Positions 25,116 through 32,525 of a stretch of 56,119 nt of DNA are shown piece by piece. Source of the stretch: Thalassolituus marinus (GTDB taxonomy: Bacteria; Pseudomonadota; Gammaproteobacteria; Pseudomonadales; Oceanobacteraceae). Under the pieces are notes generated by a model. The model did no database searches. It saw nothing but the letters and a program-made list of their open reading frames with translations, and had not been told where the DNA came from. The stretch spans positions 87,221 through 143,339 of the forward strand of contig NZ_JAEDAH010000088.1 of the NCBI RefSeq assembly GCF_020320395.1. The letters run 5' to 3'. The first letter of the stretch is position 1. Each line of letters begins with the position of its first letter. Position numbers and translations under genes: made by a program.

Positions 25116-25820
25116 CTACAGTTGTATAAATTCCATGAGCCAGCGGCCGACGCGCTCGGAATCGTTAGGTTGTTCCAGCGTGCTCATGCCGCGTTGAAAT
25201 GTATCACTGCCTATACACTGTTCGCGCCGTGGTAATAAGCGACGGGCATATTCTGCGGTAAATTCCGGGTGCCCCTGAAACGCCATCACCTGCTGGCCAA
25301 TAAAAAAGGCGGCATTTTCACAGAATTCACTGGATGCCAGGCGGCGTGCCTGAGGTGGCAGCGTTTCCACCTGATCGCGGTGGCTGTATATCAGGCGGAT
25401 ATGGCTCTGGTCTTCGTTCAGCCACACCGGGTAGTGTTCCACTCGGGTGGTATGTACACCGATTCCCCAGCCTTTCGGACTGCGAGCAGCGTAGCCTCCG
25501 AGGGTGTGTGCCAGTAACTGGTGACCAAAGCAAACGCCAATCAGTCGGCTGTCATGCGCGTATGCCTCACGAATCCACTGCTGAAGCGGTGCAATCCAGG
25601 GAAGTTCGTCATAAACCCCAGCCTTGGAACCGGTAATCAGCCAGGCATCACATTCGTCGAAACTGGCCGGCAGCTCACCGGCATGCACATCATAGAAACG
25701 GTAATTAAAGGGTGCGCCCAATTGCGAGAAAAAACTGCGGAACATCTGCCCGTAGGAGCCATAATCGCTTCGCAGGTCGTCGTACAGTTCATCGGTTTCA
25801 AGCAGTCCCAGCGTTTTCAT
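25116..25820 (-). CDS. Class I glutamine amidotransferase-like protein
   Basis: This 234-residue stand-alone GATase1 has the nucleophile elbow I-G-V-C-F-G-H-Q (Cys about 95), a W-L-I-T-G-S-K near 60, and the catalytic G-H-P-E-F near 185. Such proteins (GuaA-like, YfeJ type) lack a synthetase partner domain, and their amine acceptor is unknown. Glu of the triad is the one in H-P-E-F. The gene is followed by the REP pair. Upstream is a DUF3820 gene on the same strand. Confidence 0.9.
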   Translation of the reverse strand: MKTLGLLETDELYDDLRSDYGSYGQMFRSFFSQLGAPFNYRFYDVHAGELPASFDECDAWLITGSKAGVYDELPWIAPLQQWIREAYAHDSRLIGVCFGHQLLAHTLGGYAARSPKGWGIGVHTTRVEHYPVWLNEDQSHIRLIYSHRDQVETLPPQARRLASSEFCENAAFFIGQQVMAFQGHPEFTAEYARRLLPRREQCIGSDTFQRGMSTLEQPNDSERVGRWLMEFIQL

Positions 25821-25841
25821 CGTGATGTTCTGTCGCCTTTG

Positions 25842-26096
25842 TCACTGTAGGGTATCAGGAGCGTCGGGCGCTGCCAGTGGATAACGTTCTTTCAGCGGCT
25901 TCAGTAAACCTTCCAGACCATTGATGCGGATTTCCAGCATCAGCCCCAGCAACATGCCCAGTTGTCCGGCGGGCATGCCTTTTTTGTGCATCCACAGCAG
26001 GTACTCCTCCGGCAACTCAGCCAGTATGCGCCCCTGATACTTACCAAAGGGCATGGTGGTGGTTACCAGTCGGATTAAATCAGTTTTATCAAACAC
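25842..26096 (-). CDS. DUF3820 family protein
   Basis: This 84-residue protein has the DUF3820 core: M-P-F-G-K-Y-Q-G-R, then L-P-E-E-Y-L-L-W-M, G-M-P-A-G-Q-L-G-M-L-L, and E-I-R-I-N-G-L-E-x-L-L. The core is about 65 residues, and the tail P-D-A-P-D-T-L-Q is extra. It is soluble and its function is unknown. It lies 21 bp from the amidotransferase gene on the same strand. Confidence 0.93.
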   Translation of the reverse strand: MFDKTDLIRLVTTTMPFGKYQGRILAELPEEYLLWMHKKGMPAGQLGMLLGLMLEIRINGLEGLLKPLKERYPLAAPDAPDTLQ

Positions 26097-26247
26097 TCAG
26101 GTACCTCTGAATAACATTGTCAGCGGCCCCGATAGCAGCCACCTGGTAAATGATGGCGCTTGCGTAATCCGGCATCAAGCCCCCGTCGCATTTTTCCCTA
26201 TGGTCTACACTCATTTGAGTATTGTTGTAGTTATCAGTGAATTCATC

Positions 26248-26908
26248 ATGAGCGCGGAACCGAGACAAACCCGATTTGAGGACCTGAAGCTGTTGCCGGG
26301 TCAGCCGTTACAACTCGATTTCGAAGGCTATTCCAGCGATCGCGATCGTTCACTGCTGGTTGGCTATCGAGCCGGCCAGGGCATTATTGTGACCACGCCG
26401 ATTGTTAATGGCAGTCCGCTGGGTGCTGAAGCTGGGTACACCGCTGGCGGTACGTTTGTTCGCGACTCAGGTAAATTCTGCCTGTGCATTCCGCACGGAA
26501 GTAACCCATATATCCCGCGTGCCTTATCCGCATCTGCATCTGGCTATGCCTAAGCAGTTGCAGTTAGGGGAAGTGCGCAAAACCGTTCGCGCACGAGTGG
26601 ATGTGATCTGCTCTGTGCATTTCGGCGAGGGCTTCCGCGATAAAACCTCTGCCCGCATTCTCGACCTGAGTCTGGGCGGAGCACGAATTAACACCCGTAA
26701 TATGGCCGCTACTATTGGCGACGATATCAAACTCACCGCGCAGATCTCAGTCAGCGGCATCGAACGCATAGTGACTGTATCTGCCATCGTACGCTCTCTC
26801 ACTCCGGGTGGGGGAACTGAAATTCAGGCTGGCCTGCAGTTTACCGAGATGTCGGATTCCGACCGCATCACACTGCACGCATTTGTCTTATCCAATATCC
26901 ACAATTAA
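26248..26908 (+). pseudogene. YcgR-like (flagellar brake) PilZ gene with a single-base frameshift
   Basis: Two overlapping frames together make one YcgR-type protein. From ATG 26248 the first frame gives the YcgR N-terminal domain (G-x-P-L-Q-L ... R-S-L-L-V-G-Y-R-A-G-Q-G-I-I-V-T-T-P-I-V-N-G-S-P-L). Homology then jumps to a second frame (V-L-K-L-G-T-P-L-A-V-R-L ... V-P-Y-P-H-L-H-L) and continues through a PilZ domain with R-x-x-x-R and D-L-S-L-G-G-A. Removing one G from GGG at 26421-26423 joins them. This would be a c-di-GMP receptor lost by mutation, or an assembly error. Confidence 0.88.
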
Positions 26909-26935
26909 CAGCGTTACCCAATCAGGAGTTGTTGT

Positions 26936-29587
26936 ATGACTGGGATGCCGTCGACGTCGGCGCAGGAGCACTGGAGCGGAGTCTGGAGAAGACTGGTTGA
27001 AGGAGAGGCCATTCGGGGAGACCTGAATGCATTACCGGGAAGCAGAAAACCCAAACTGGAAGAAGTGCTGGAATCCGCCACCGAGCGTTTTCTGAGTACT
27101 GATCGCCAGAATCTTGCAGAGCATCTGCGCTCGTCGCTGAGTCAGATTTCTGCGCGTTTGCATAGCTCGCAGGCACTGATGTTTATCTGTCCGCGCGACC
27201 GCGATTCAGGTCATGTCTGTGTGCAGCTCGACAGTCATGAACGTTCACCGCTGGCAGAACAGATGATGGCATCGGCAGGCCGCTGGAAGGCGGCGCTGAA
27301 TGGCCAGACGGTGCAGATTATTGAACGCGAAGATGGCGATGAAGCAGCGTTCATCTGTGCCTCGCTGAGTTGTCAGCGGGTGATCCTGCTTTCTACCTTT
27401 ATTGATCAGCAGCCGGGCGCCTGTCTGATGCTGGGTACCTCGCCTGATACCTGGATTCCGGATGCCAGTGAGTGCGCTTTGCTGTCTGCATTTTTGCAGC
27501 TGGCCTATCTGGTGACAGACCGGCTGGCCGTGCAGGATGTACTGCGTCAGCGCGACAGCCTGCTGCAGCGGACCGAGCGTCTGGCTGGTATTGGCAGCTG
27601 GCACAACGACCTGGTGCAGGACTGCCTGACATTTACCGCTCAGAGCGGTGAAATTTTTGGTTTCTCGGCAGACACCCGCTGGATTAATACCCGCCAGCTA
27701 CTGGAACGAATTCATCCGGACGACCGTCATCGGGTTGCGGGCAGTATGCAGCGCTCCAGTGATACCGGCGAAGGGTTCGATATTATCTGCCGGGTCTGTC
27801 CGCGCGCGGAGGAACTTCGTCTGGTGCGTGTGCTGGCGGATGTGGTGACAGATGGCAGTGGTAAGGTGGTGGCTCGTTTTGGTTCGGTGCAGGACATAAC
27901 GGAAGCCCATGAGCGCACCCGACAGCTGCAGCAGGCCGCGCAGGTACTGGAATCGGCAATGGAAGGGGTACTGATCGTCGACGCCCTGGGGCGGGTTGAG
28001 TCGGTGAATCCGGCCTTTACTGCTATTACCGGCTATCCGGCCAGTGAGGTGGTGGGAGTACCGGTGCAGGTACTGGATAAAGGCTCGCATAACCGCGCAT
28101 TCTTCCGTTCCATGCTGCGCCAGTGTATTCGCCAGGGCAGCTGGCGTGGTGAGATTATGAATCGTCGCCGCAATGGTGAATTGTTTCCACAACTGCTGAG
28201 TGTCACCGTACTGCGTGATGATCATGGCCGCATCAGTCAGTTTGTGGCGGTGTTCTCTGACATGTCACGCATTCGCAAATCCGAGAAACAGGTCGATTAT
28301 CTGGCGGCACACGATGCTCTGACGGGGCTGCCAAACCGCGCAGGTCTGATGACCTGCCTGCAGAAAGCCATCGACAAAGCCGCGATTAAGCGTCGTCGGG
28401 TGGCAGTTATTACTATCGACCTTGATCACTTCAAACACATCAATGACAGTCTTGGCCATCCGGCCGGTGATCGTCTGTTACAAGCCTGTGCCCGTCGCCT
28501 GCGTGAACGTTTGCGTGACAGTGACACTGTCGCCCGTCAGGGCGGTGATGAATTTGTGGTGGTGCTGGAAAACGTGGTCAGCCAGAAACAGGTCGAACAA
28601 GTGGCCGGTATTCTGCAGGACCTGTTTGCCAAAGGCTTCGATGTCGGTACCGGGCGTGAACTCTTTATTGGTGCCAGCCTCGGCATCACGCTGTATCCGG
28701 AGCACGGCAGCGATGTGACTCAGCTGCTGAGTTACGCCGACGTCGCTATGTATGCTGCCAAGCAACAGGGCCGCAATCACTACCGCTTCTATACCAACGA
28801 ACTGACTCAGGCGGCATCAGACCGGCTGGAGTTGGGCTCGCAGTTGCGTGCGGCGCTACAGAGCGATGATGAACTGCAGATCTGGTATCAGCCGCAGGTC
28901 GATCAGGACAGTGGGAATATGGTTGGTGCCGAGGCGTTGTTGCGCTGGCAGCATCCGCAGGAAGGTCTGATTCATCCCGGGCGTTTTATTCCGGTGGCGG
29001 AAGACAATGGCCTGATGCCGGATATGGACCATTGGGTACTGACTCATGTGTGCCAGCAACTGGCGCAATGGCAGCAGGAAGGGCAGCCGCCGTTTGTGGT
29101 GGCAGTAAACATTACCCAGCCAACCTTTATTGCTGGTGGGCTGGTTGATCGCCTGCAGGAATTACTGGCGCGTTATCGCATTGATCCGACCTGGCTGGAA
29201 CTGGAAATTACCGAAGGTGCTTTACTGGAGCCAACACCACAGGTGCTCAATACCATTGAAGGTCTGAAAGCACTGGGGATTTCTCTGGCGGTAGACGACT
29301 TTGGTACCGGCTATTCATCGCTGGCGTATCTGCAGCGTTTCCGCGTCGACAAACTGAAGATTGATCGTCGCTTTGTCAGCTCGGTGGAAGAGGAAGAGGA
29401 AGGCCGGGTGATTACTTCGACCATTATTAATATGGCTCGTGGCCTGGGGCTGGCGGTGCTGGCTGAAGGGGTGGAAACCGAAGGGCAGCGGGCATATCTG
29501 CGTGAGCAGGGTTGTACTATCTGTCAGGGGTTTCTGTTCAGTCGACCGTTACCGCTGGATGCGTTCAGCGACTGGCTGAAGTACTGA
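26936..29587 (+). CDS. PAS-PAS-GGDEF-EAL dual c-di-GMP signalling protein
   Basis: This 883-residue cytoplasmic protein has a GAF-like N-terminal region (about 40-200), two PAS domains (about 211-325 and 335-450), GGDEF and EAL. The GGDEF motif at 536-540 is intact, preceded by a possible inhibitory site R-D-S-D five residues upstream. The EAL motif at 666 reads E-A-L-L-R-W, and the phosphodiesterase residues are present: E-L-E-I-T-E-G, D-D-F-G-T-G, K-I-D, A-E-G-V-E-T and Q-G-F. Both diguanylate cyclase and phosphodiesterase activity are therefore possible. It lies 27 bp after the decayed YcgR gene. Confidence 0.95.
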   Translation: MTGMPSTSAQEHWSGVWRRLVEGEAIRGDLNALPGSRKPKLEEVLESATERFLSTDRQNLAEHLRSSLSQISARLHSSQALMFICPRDRDSGHVCVQLDSHERSPLAEQMMASAGRWKAALNGQTVQIIEREDGDEAAFICASLSCQRVILLSTFIDQQPGACLMLGTSPDTWIPDASECALLSAFLQLAYLVTDRLAVQDVLRQRDSLLQRTERLAGIGSWHNDLVQDCLTFTAQSGEIFGFSADTRWINTRQLLERIHPDDRHRVAGSMQRSSDTGEGFDIICRVCPRAEELRLVRVLADVVTDGSGKVVARFGSVQDITEAHERTRQLQQAAQVLESAMEGVLIVDALGRVESVNPAFTAITGYPASEVVGVPVQVLDKGSHNRAFFRSMLRQCIRQGSWRGEIMNRRRNGELFPQLLSVTVLRDDHGRISQFVAVFSDMSRIRKSEKQVDYLAAHDALTGLPNRAGLMTCLQKAIDKAAIKRRRVAVITIDLDHFKHINDSLGHPAGDRLLQACARRLRERLRDSDTVARQGGDEFVVVLENVVSQKQVEQVAGILQDLFAKGFDVGTGRELFIGASLGITLYPEHGSDVTQLLSYADVAMYAAKQQGRNHYRFYTNELTQAASDRLELGSQLRAALQSDDELQIWYQPQVDQDSGNMVGAEALLRWQHPQEGLIHPGRFIPVAEDNGLMPDMDHWVLTHVCQQLAQWQQEGQPPFVVAVNITQPTFIAGGLVDRLQELLARYRIDPTWLELEITEGALLEPTPQVLNTIEGLKALGISLAVDDFGTGYSSLAYLQRFRVDKLKIDRRFVSSVEEEEEGRVITSTIINMARGLGLAVLAEGVETEGQRAYLREQGCTICQGFLFSRPLPLDAFSDWLKY

Positions 29588-29598
29588 TATGCGAGGAG

Positions 29599-29634
29599 CT
29601 GCTGACAGGATGCGCTGGCGCATCCTGTCAGCAG
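29599..29634. terminator. Perfect 16-bp hairpin between convergent genes
   Basis: CTGCTGACAGGATGCG (29599-29614) pairs perfectly with CGCATCCTGTCAGCAG (29619-29634) over the tetraloop CTGG. There is no T-run on either side, so it may be a bidirectional transcript end or an RNA stabiliser rather than a classical terminator. Confidence 0.7.
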
Positions 29635-29647
29635 TGCTTATCCGGAC

Positions 29648-29929
29648 TTATTCGTAAGTGCAGAAGTAAGCAGTCTGGCCAGCCATACGAACGCCGAACT
29701 TAACGTTCGCAGCAATTTCGAAAGACTCGCCCTGAGCGATGGTTTTCCACTCAGATTCACCTGGCAGCAGAACGTCCATTGCACCGGAGATCACGGTCAT
29801 GACTTCTTTCTGGCTGGTGCCGAATTCGTATTCGCCTGGCTCCATCACGCCAACGGTGGCTGGCAGAGTTTCGGTTTGCAGGGCAATGGACTTAACCTTG
29901 CCATCGAAATATTCATTCACTTTAAGCAC
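29648..29929 (-). CDS. ppnP: Pyrimidine/purine nucleoside phosphorylase PpnP
   Basis: This 93-residue cupin is of the PpnP (YaiE, DUF1255) family. Signatures are K-V-N-E-Y-F-D-G-K-V-K-S, V-G-V-M-x-P-G-E-Y-E-F-G-T, E-x-M-x-V-I-S-G, and F-x-V-x-A-N-V-K-F-type text. Family members phosphorolyse a broad range of nucleosides. The length agrees with E. coli (94). It is convergent with the GGDEF-EAL gene and divergent from deaD. Confidence 0.95.
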   Translation of the reverse strand: MLKVNEYFDGKVKSIALQTETLPATVGVMEPGEYEFGTSQKEVMTVISGAMDVLLPGESEWKTIAQGESFEIAANVKFGVRMAGQTAYFCTYE

Positions 29930-30053
29930 AGCGATGTACTCCTGTTAATTGGAGCGGCGATTATACGCGTCCGCTGCTATTGGGCAATCACTGTGCTGGT
30001 GGCCGTATCTGCCAGCAAAGTCGTTCTGTTTACGACCAGTAGTAAAAAATTAC

Positions 30054-30082
30054 GCGACAGTGACAAGTCGATCCTGTATAGT
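30054..30082 (+). promoter_or_regulatory. Sigma70-like promoter of deaD
   Basis: GCGACA at 30054-30059 and TATAGT at 30077-30082 are separated by 17 bp, a good sigma70 arrangement. It would start transcription near 30090, giving a leader of about 160 nt before the ATG at 30252. Confidence 0.6.
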
Positions 30083-30123
30083 GCGCCCCCCTTCTGAGAG
30101 GCAGAGTAGTGTGCAGGGCGCAC
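30081..30123 (+). promoter_or_regulatory. Stem-loop at the start of the deaD leader
   Basis: GTGCGCCC (30081-30088) pairs perfectly with GGGCGCAC (30116-30123) around a 27-nt loop. Together with the long leader, this suggests temperature- or RNA-structure-dependent control, as described for cold-shock helicase genes; the exact mechanism is not shown. The first stem bases overlap the -10 and may not be transcribed. Confidence 0.45.
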
Positions 30124-30251
30124 CATAAGACTGCCTTCGACGGAAATCGAAAGCCGGCGGATTGCCAGGCTTCACAGTAATCGGGCCAACGCCGTGTGAG
30201 CAGAGAGTGCGATCCATTGCGGCCAAGCCCTCGTTCACATACAGGTACAAT

Positions 30252-32177
30252 ATGACCGATTCTACCGTTCCAGGCTTTGCCAGCCTGGGCCTGCCGTTTC
30301 CTATTCTCCGCACACTGGAGGAACTGGGTTACGAAGCTCCATCGCCGATTCAGGCGAACAGTATTCCTTCCCTGCTGGAAGGCCGTGATGTTCTGGGTAT
30401 GGCCCAGACCGGTACCGGTAAAACCGCTGCTTTCTCCCTGCCATTACTGGCGCGTACTCAGGTTGATCTGGCTGCCCCACAGGTTCTGTGTCTGGCACCA
30501 ACCCGTGAGCTGGCGCAGCAGGTAGCAGAAGCTGTTAAGACTTACAGCAAATACATTCCGGGCGTAAACGTCAGCGCTATTTACGGCGGCTCCGATTACG
30601 GCAGCCAGCTGCGCGAACTGAAGCGTGGTCCACAGTGGGTTGTTGGTACTCCTGGCCGTGTTATGGATCACCTGCGTCGTGGCACCCTGAATCTGGCTGA
30701 TATCCGTGCCGTGGTTCTGGACGAAGCCGACGAAATGCTGCGCATGGGCTTCATTGACGACGTTAACTGGATTCTGGAACACACCCCACGTTCACGTCAG
30801 GTAGCGCTGTTCTCCGCAACTATGCCGAAAGAAATTCAGCGTGTTGCCGAAACGCACCTGAACGATCCGGTACAGGTGAAAATCGAATCCAAGACCACCA
30901 CTAACGACCGTATCCGTCAGCGTTACTGGTTTGTCGGTGGTGCGCATAAAAATGACGCTATGCTGCGCATCTGCGAAACCGAAGATTTCGATGCGATGAT
31001 GGTGTTCGTTCGTACCAAGCAGGCGACTGAAGAAGTATCCGACTTTATGGCTGCTAACGGCTTTAAGTGTGCGCCGCTGAACGGTGATATTCCGCAGGCA
31101 CTGCGTGAAAAAGCCGTTGAAAAATTAAAAGCAGGTCAGCTCGACATTATTGTTGCAACTGACGTTGCTGCCCGTGGTCTGGACGTAGAGCGTATCAGTC
31201 ACGTAATTAACTACGATATTCCGTCTGACACTGAATCTTACGTTCACCGTATTGGCCGTACCGGTCGGGCAGGTCGTAACGGTGAAGCGATTGTGTTTGT
31301 TCGTGGTCGTGAAAAGCGCATGCTGCGTGATATCGAAAAAGCGACTCGTCAGCCTATTGAAGAAATGCCGCTGCCATCTGCCAAGCAGGTGAACGAGAAG
31401 CGTCGTGAGCGCTTTGAAGGCCGTATTCTCGATGCGATTCACTCCGAGAAAAACAAAGTTTACCGTGAAATGATCGAAGAGATTCTGAGCAAGAATCCGG
31501 TTGATTCACTGGACGTTGCAGCTGCTGTTGCTTCTCTGATGCAGGGTGAAAAACCACTGTTTATTGATGAGAAAGCCGACGAGCGCATGATGAGCCGTGA
31601 ACGTGAGCCACGTGAACCACGCGAGCGTCGTGAACGTGGCGATCGTCCTGAGCGCGGTGAGCGTCGCGAACGCGGTGATCGTGCACCACGTGCACCAAAA
31701 GCACTGCCGGAAGGACGTGCCAAACCACTGAAGGGTCACCCGGAAGTTGAAATGACGCGCTACATGGTAGCCGTTGGTTATGACGATGGTCTGAAGCCAG
31801 GTAATCTGGTGGGTGCGATTGCTAACGAAGGTGATCTGGACAGCGAATACATCGGTAACATCGAAATCTGTGAACAGTTCGCAGTCATCGATCTGCCAAA
31901 TGGTATGCCAACAGCGGTAATGTCCAAGCTGAAAAAGGCGCGTGTATGTGGCCGTCCTCTGGACATGCAGGTATACAAGCCATCTGAAGCTCCGGAAGGT
32001 TCCGGTAATGGTGGTAACAGCCGCCCACCACGTAAGCAGGGTGGTCGTAACTTTGAAGACCGTGGTGAACGTCGTGAGCGCTCAGACCGTGGCGACCGCT
32101 CCGATCGTGGCCCGAAGAAGCCACACCGTGGTAAAAGCGATGGCAAGCCACGCGCACCACGTAAAAACGACCGCTGA
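30252..32177 (+). CDS. deaD: DEAD-box RNA helicase DeaD/CsdA
   Basis: This 641-residue DEAD-box helicase has Q-motif F-A-S-L-G-L, Walker A A-Q-T-G-T-G-K-T at 51-58, D-E-A-D at 157-160, S-A-T and H-R-I-G-R-T-G-R. It continues with a C-terminal dimerisation region and a DbpA-type RNA-binding fold (about 492-565, R-Y-M-V-A-V-G-Y-D-D-G-L-K-P-G-N-L-V-G). Two R/E/D/G-rich linkers (about 455-480 and 600-641) carry runs of E-R-R-E-R-G-D-R. This matches CsdA/DeaD, a cold-induced helicase for ribosome assembly and mRNA decay. ATG 30252 matches the family start. Confidence 0.95.
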   Translation: MTDSTVPGFASLGLPFPILRTLEELGYEAPSPIQANSIPSLLEGRDVLGMAQTGTGKTAAFSLPLLARTQVDLAAPQVLCLAPTRELAQQVAEAVKTYSKYIPGVNVSAIYGGSDYGSQLRELKRGPQWVVGTPGRVMDHLRRGTLNLADIRAVVLDEADEMLRMGFIDDVNWILEHTPRSRQVALFSATMPKEIQRVAETHLNDPVQVKIESKTTTNDRIRQRYWFVGGAHKNDAMLRICETEDFDAMMVFVRTKQATEEVSDFMAANGFKCAPLNGDIPQALREKAVEKLKAGQLDIIVATDVAARGLDVERISHVINYDIPSDTESYVHRIGRTGRAGRNGEAIVFVRGREKRMLRDIEKATRQPIEEMPLPSAKQVNEKRRERFEGRILDAIHSEKNKVYREMIEEILSKNPVDSLDVAAAVASLMQGEKPLFIDEKADERMMSREREPREPRERRERGDRPERGERRERGDRAPRAPKALPEGRAKPLKGHPEVEMTRYMVAVGYDDGLKPGNLVGAIANEGDLDSEYIGNIEICEQFAVIDLPNGMPTAVMSKLKKARVCGRPLDMQVYKPSEAPEGSGNGGNSRPPRKQGGRNFEDRGERRERSDRGDRSDRGPKKPHRGKSDGKPRAPRKNDR

Positions 32178-32192
32178 GTAATCAGAGGTAAA

Positions 32193-32223
32193 TAAAAAAG
32201 GAACCTTCGGGTTCCTTTTTTAT
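32193..32223 (+). terminator. Intrinsic terminator of deaD
   Basis: AAAAAAGGAACC-TTCG-GGTTCCTTTTTT: a perfect stem with a UUCG tetraloop and a strong T-run, 16 bp after the deaD stop. Confidence 0.95.
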
Positions 32224-32240
32224 GTCTGTTCAATTCAGGC

Positions 32241-32369
32241 GTTGCAGGCTTCACGACGCTGTGTACGCTGGAGTTTGCCAAAGTAATTCGTCTGCGTGCT
32301 GGAGATGATTACCCGGCGATTAATCGCTGGTACAAGGCGATGCAGCAGCGCGCGTCCTACTCGGCGTAG
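32241..32369 (+). pseudogene. Remnant of a glutathione S-transferase C-terminal domain
   Basis: An open frame ending at TAG 32367-32369 reads ...L-C-T-L-E-F-A-K-V-I-R-L-R-A-G-D-D-Y-P-A, then I-N-R-W-Y-K-A-M-Q-Q-R-A-S-Y-S-A, the closing helices of the GST C-terminal domain (Y-P-x-(I/L)-x-x-W-Y-x-x-(M/F)-x-x-R-P/A-S). No start codon, thioredoxin-like half or upstream helices are present. It lies between the deaD terminator and the helicase promoter, so it is probably a decay relic. Confidence 0.7.
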
Positions 32370-32525
32370 CTTTTTCCGGGTCTGCGTGGCCGGTGCAGCG
32401 TCTTGTATCGGCTTCGTCACTATCACCAGGCATCGAAGGATGGATGGGCCTGCAGGTGCTCTTGCTCCGCTTTTCCCGCCATTCTGATAGAATCCGGCCT
32501 TTCTTCAGCAAAGCCGGTCCTTCGT

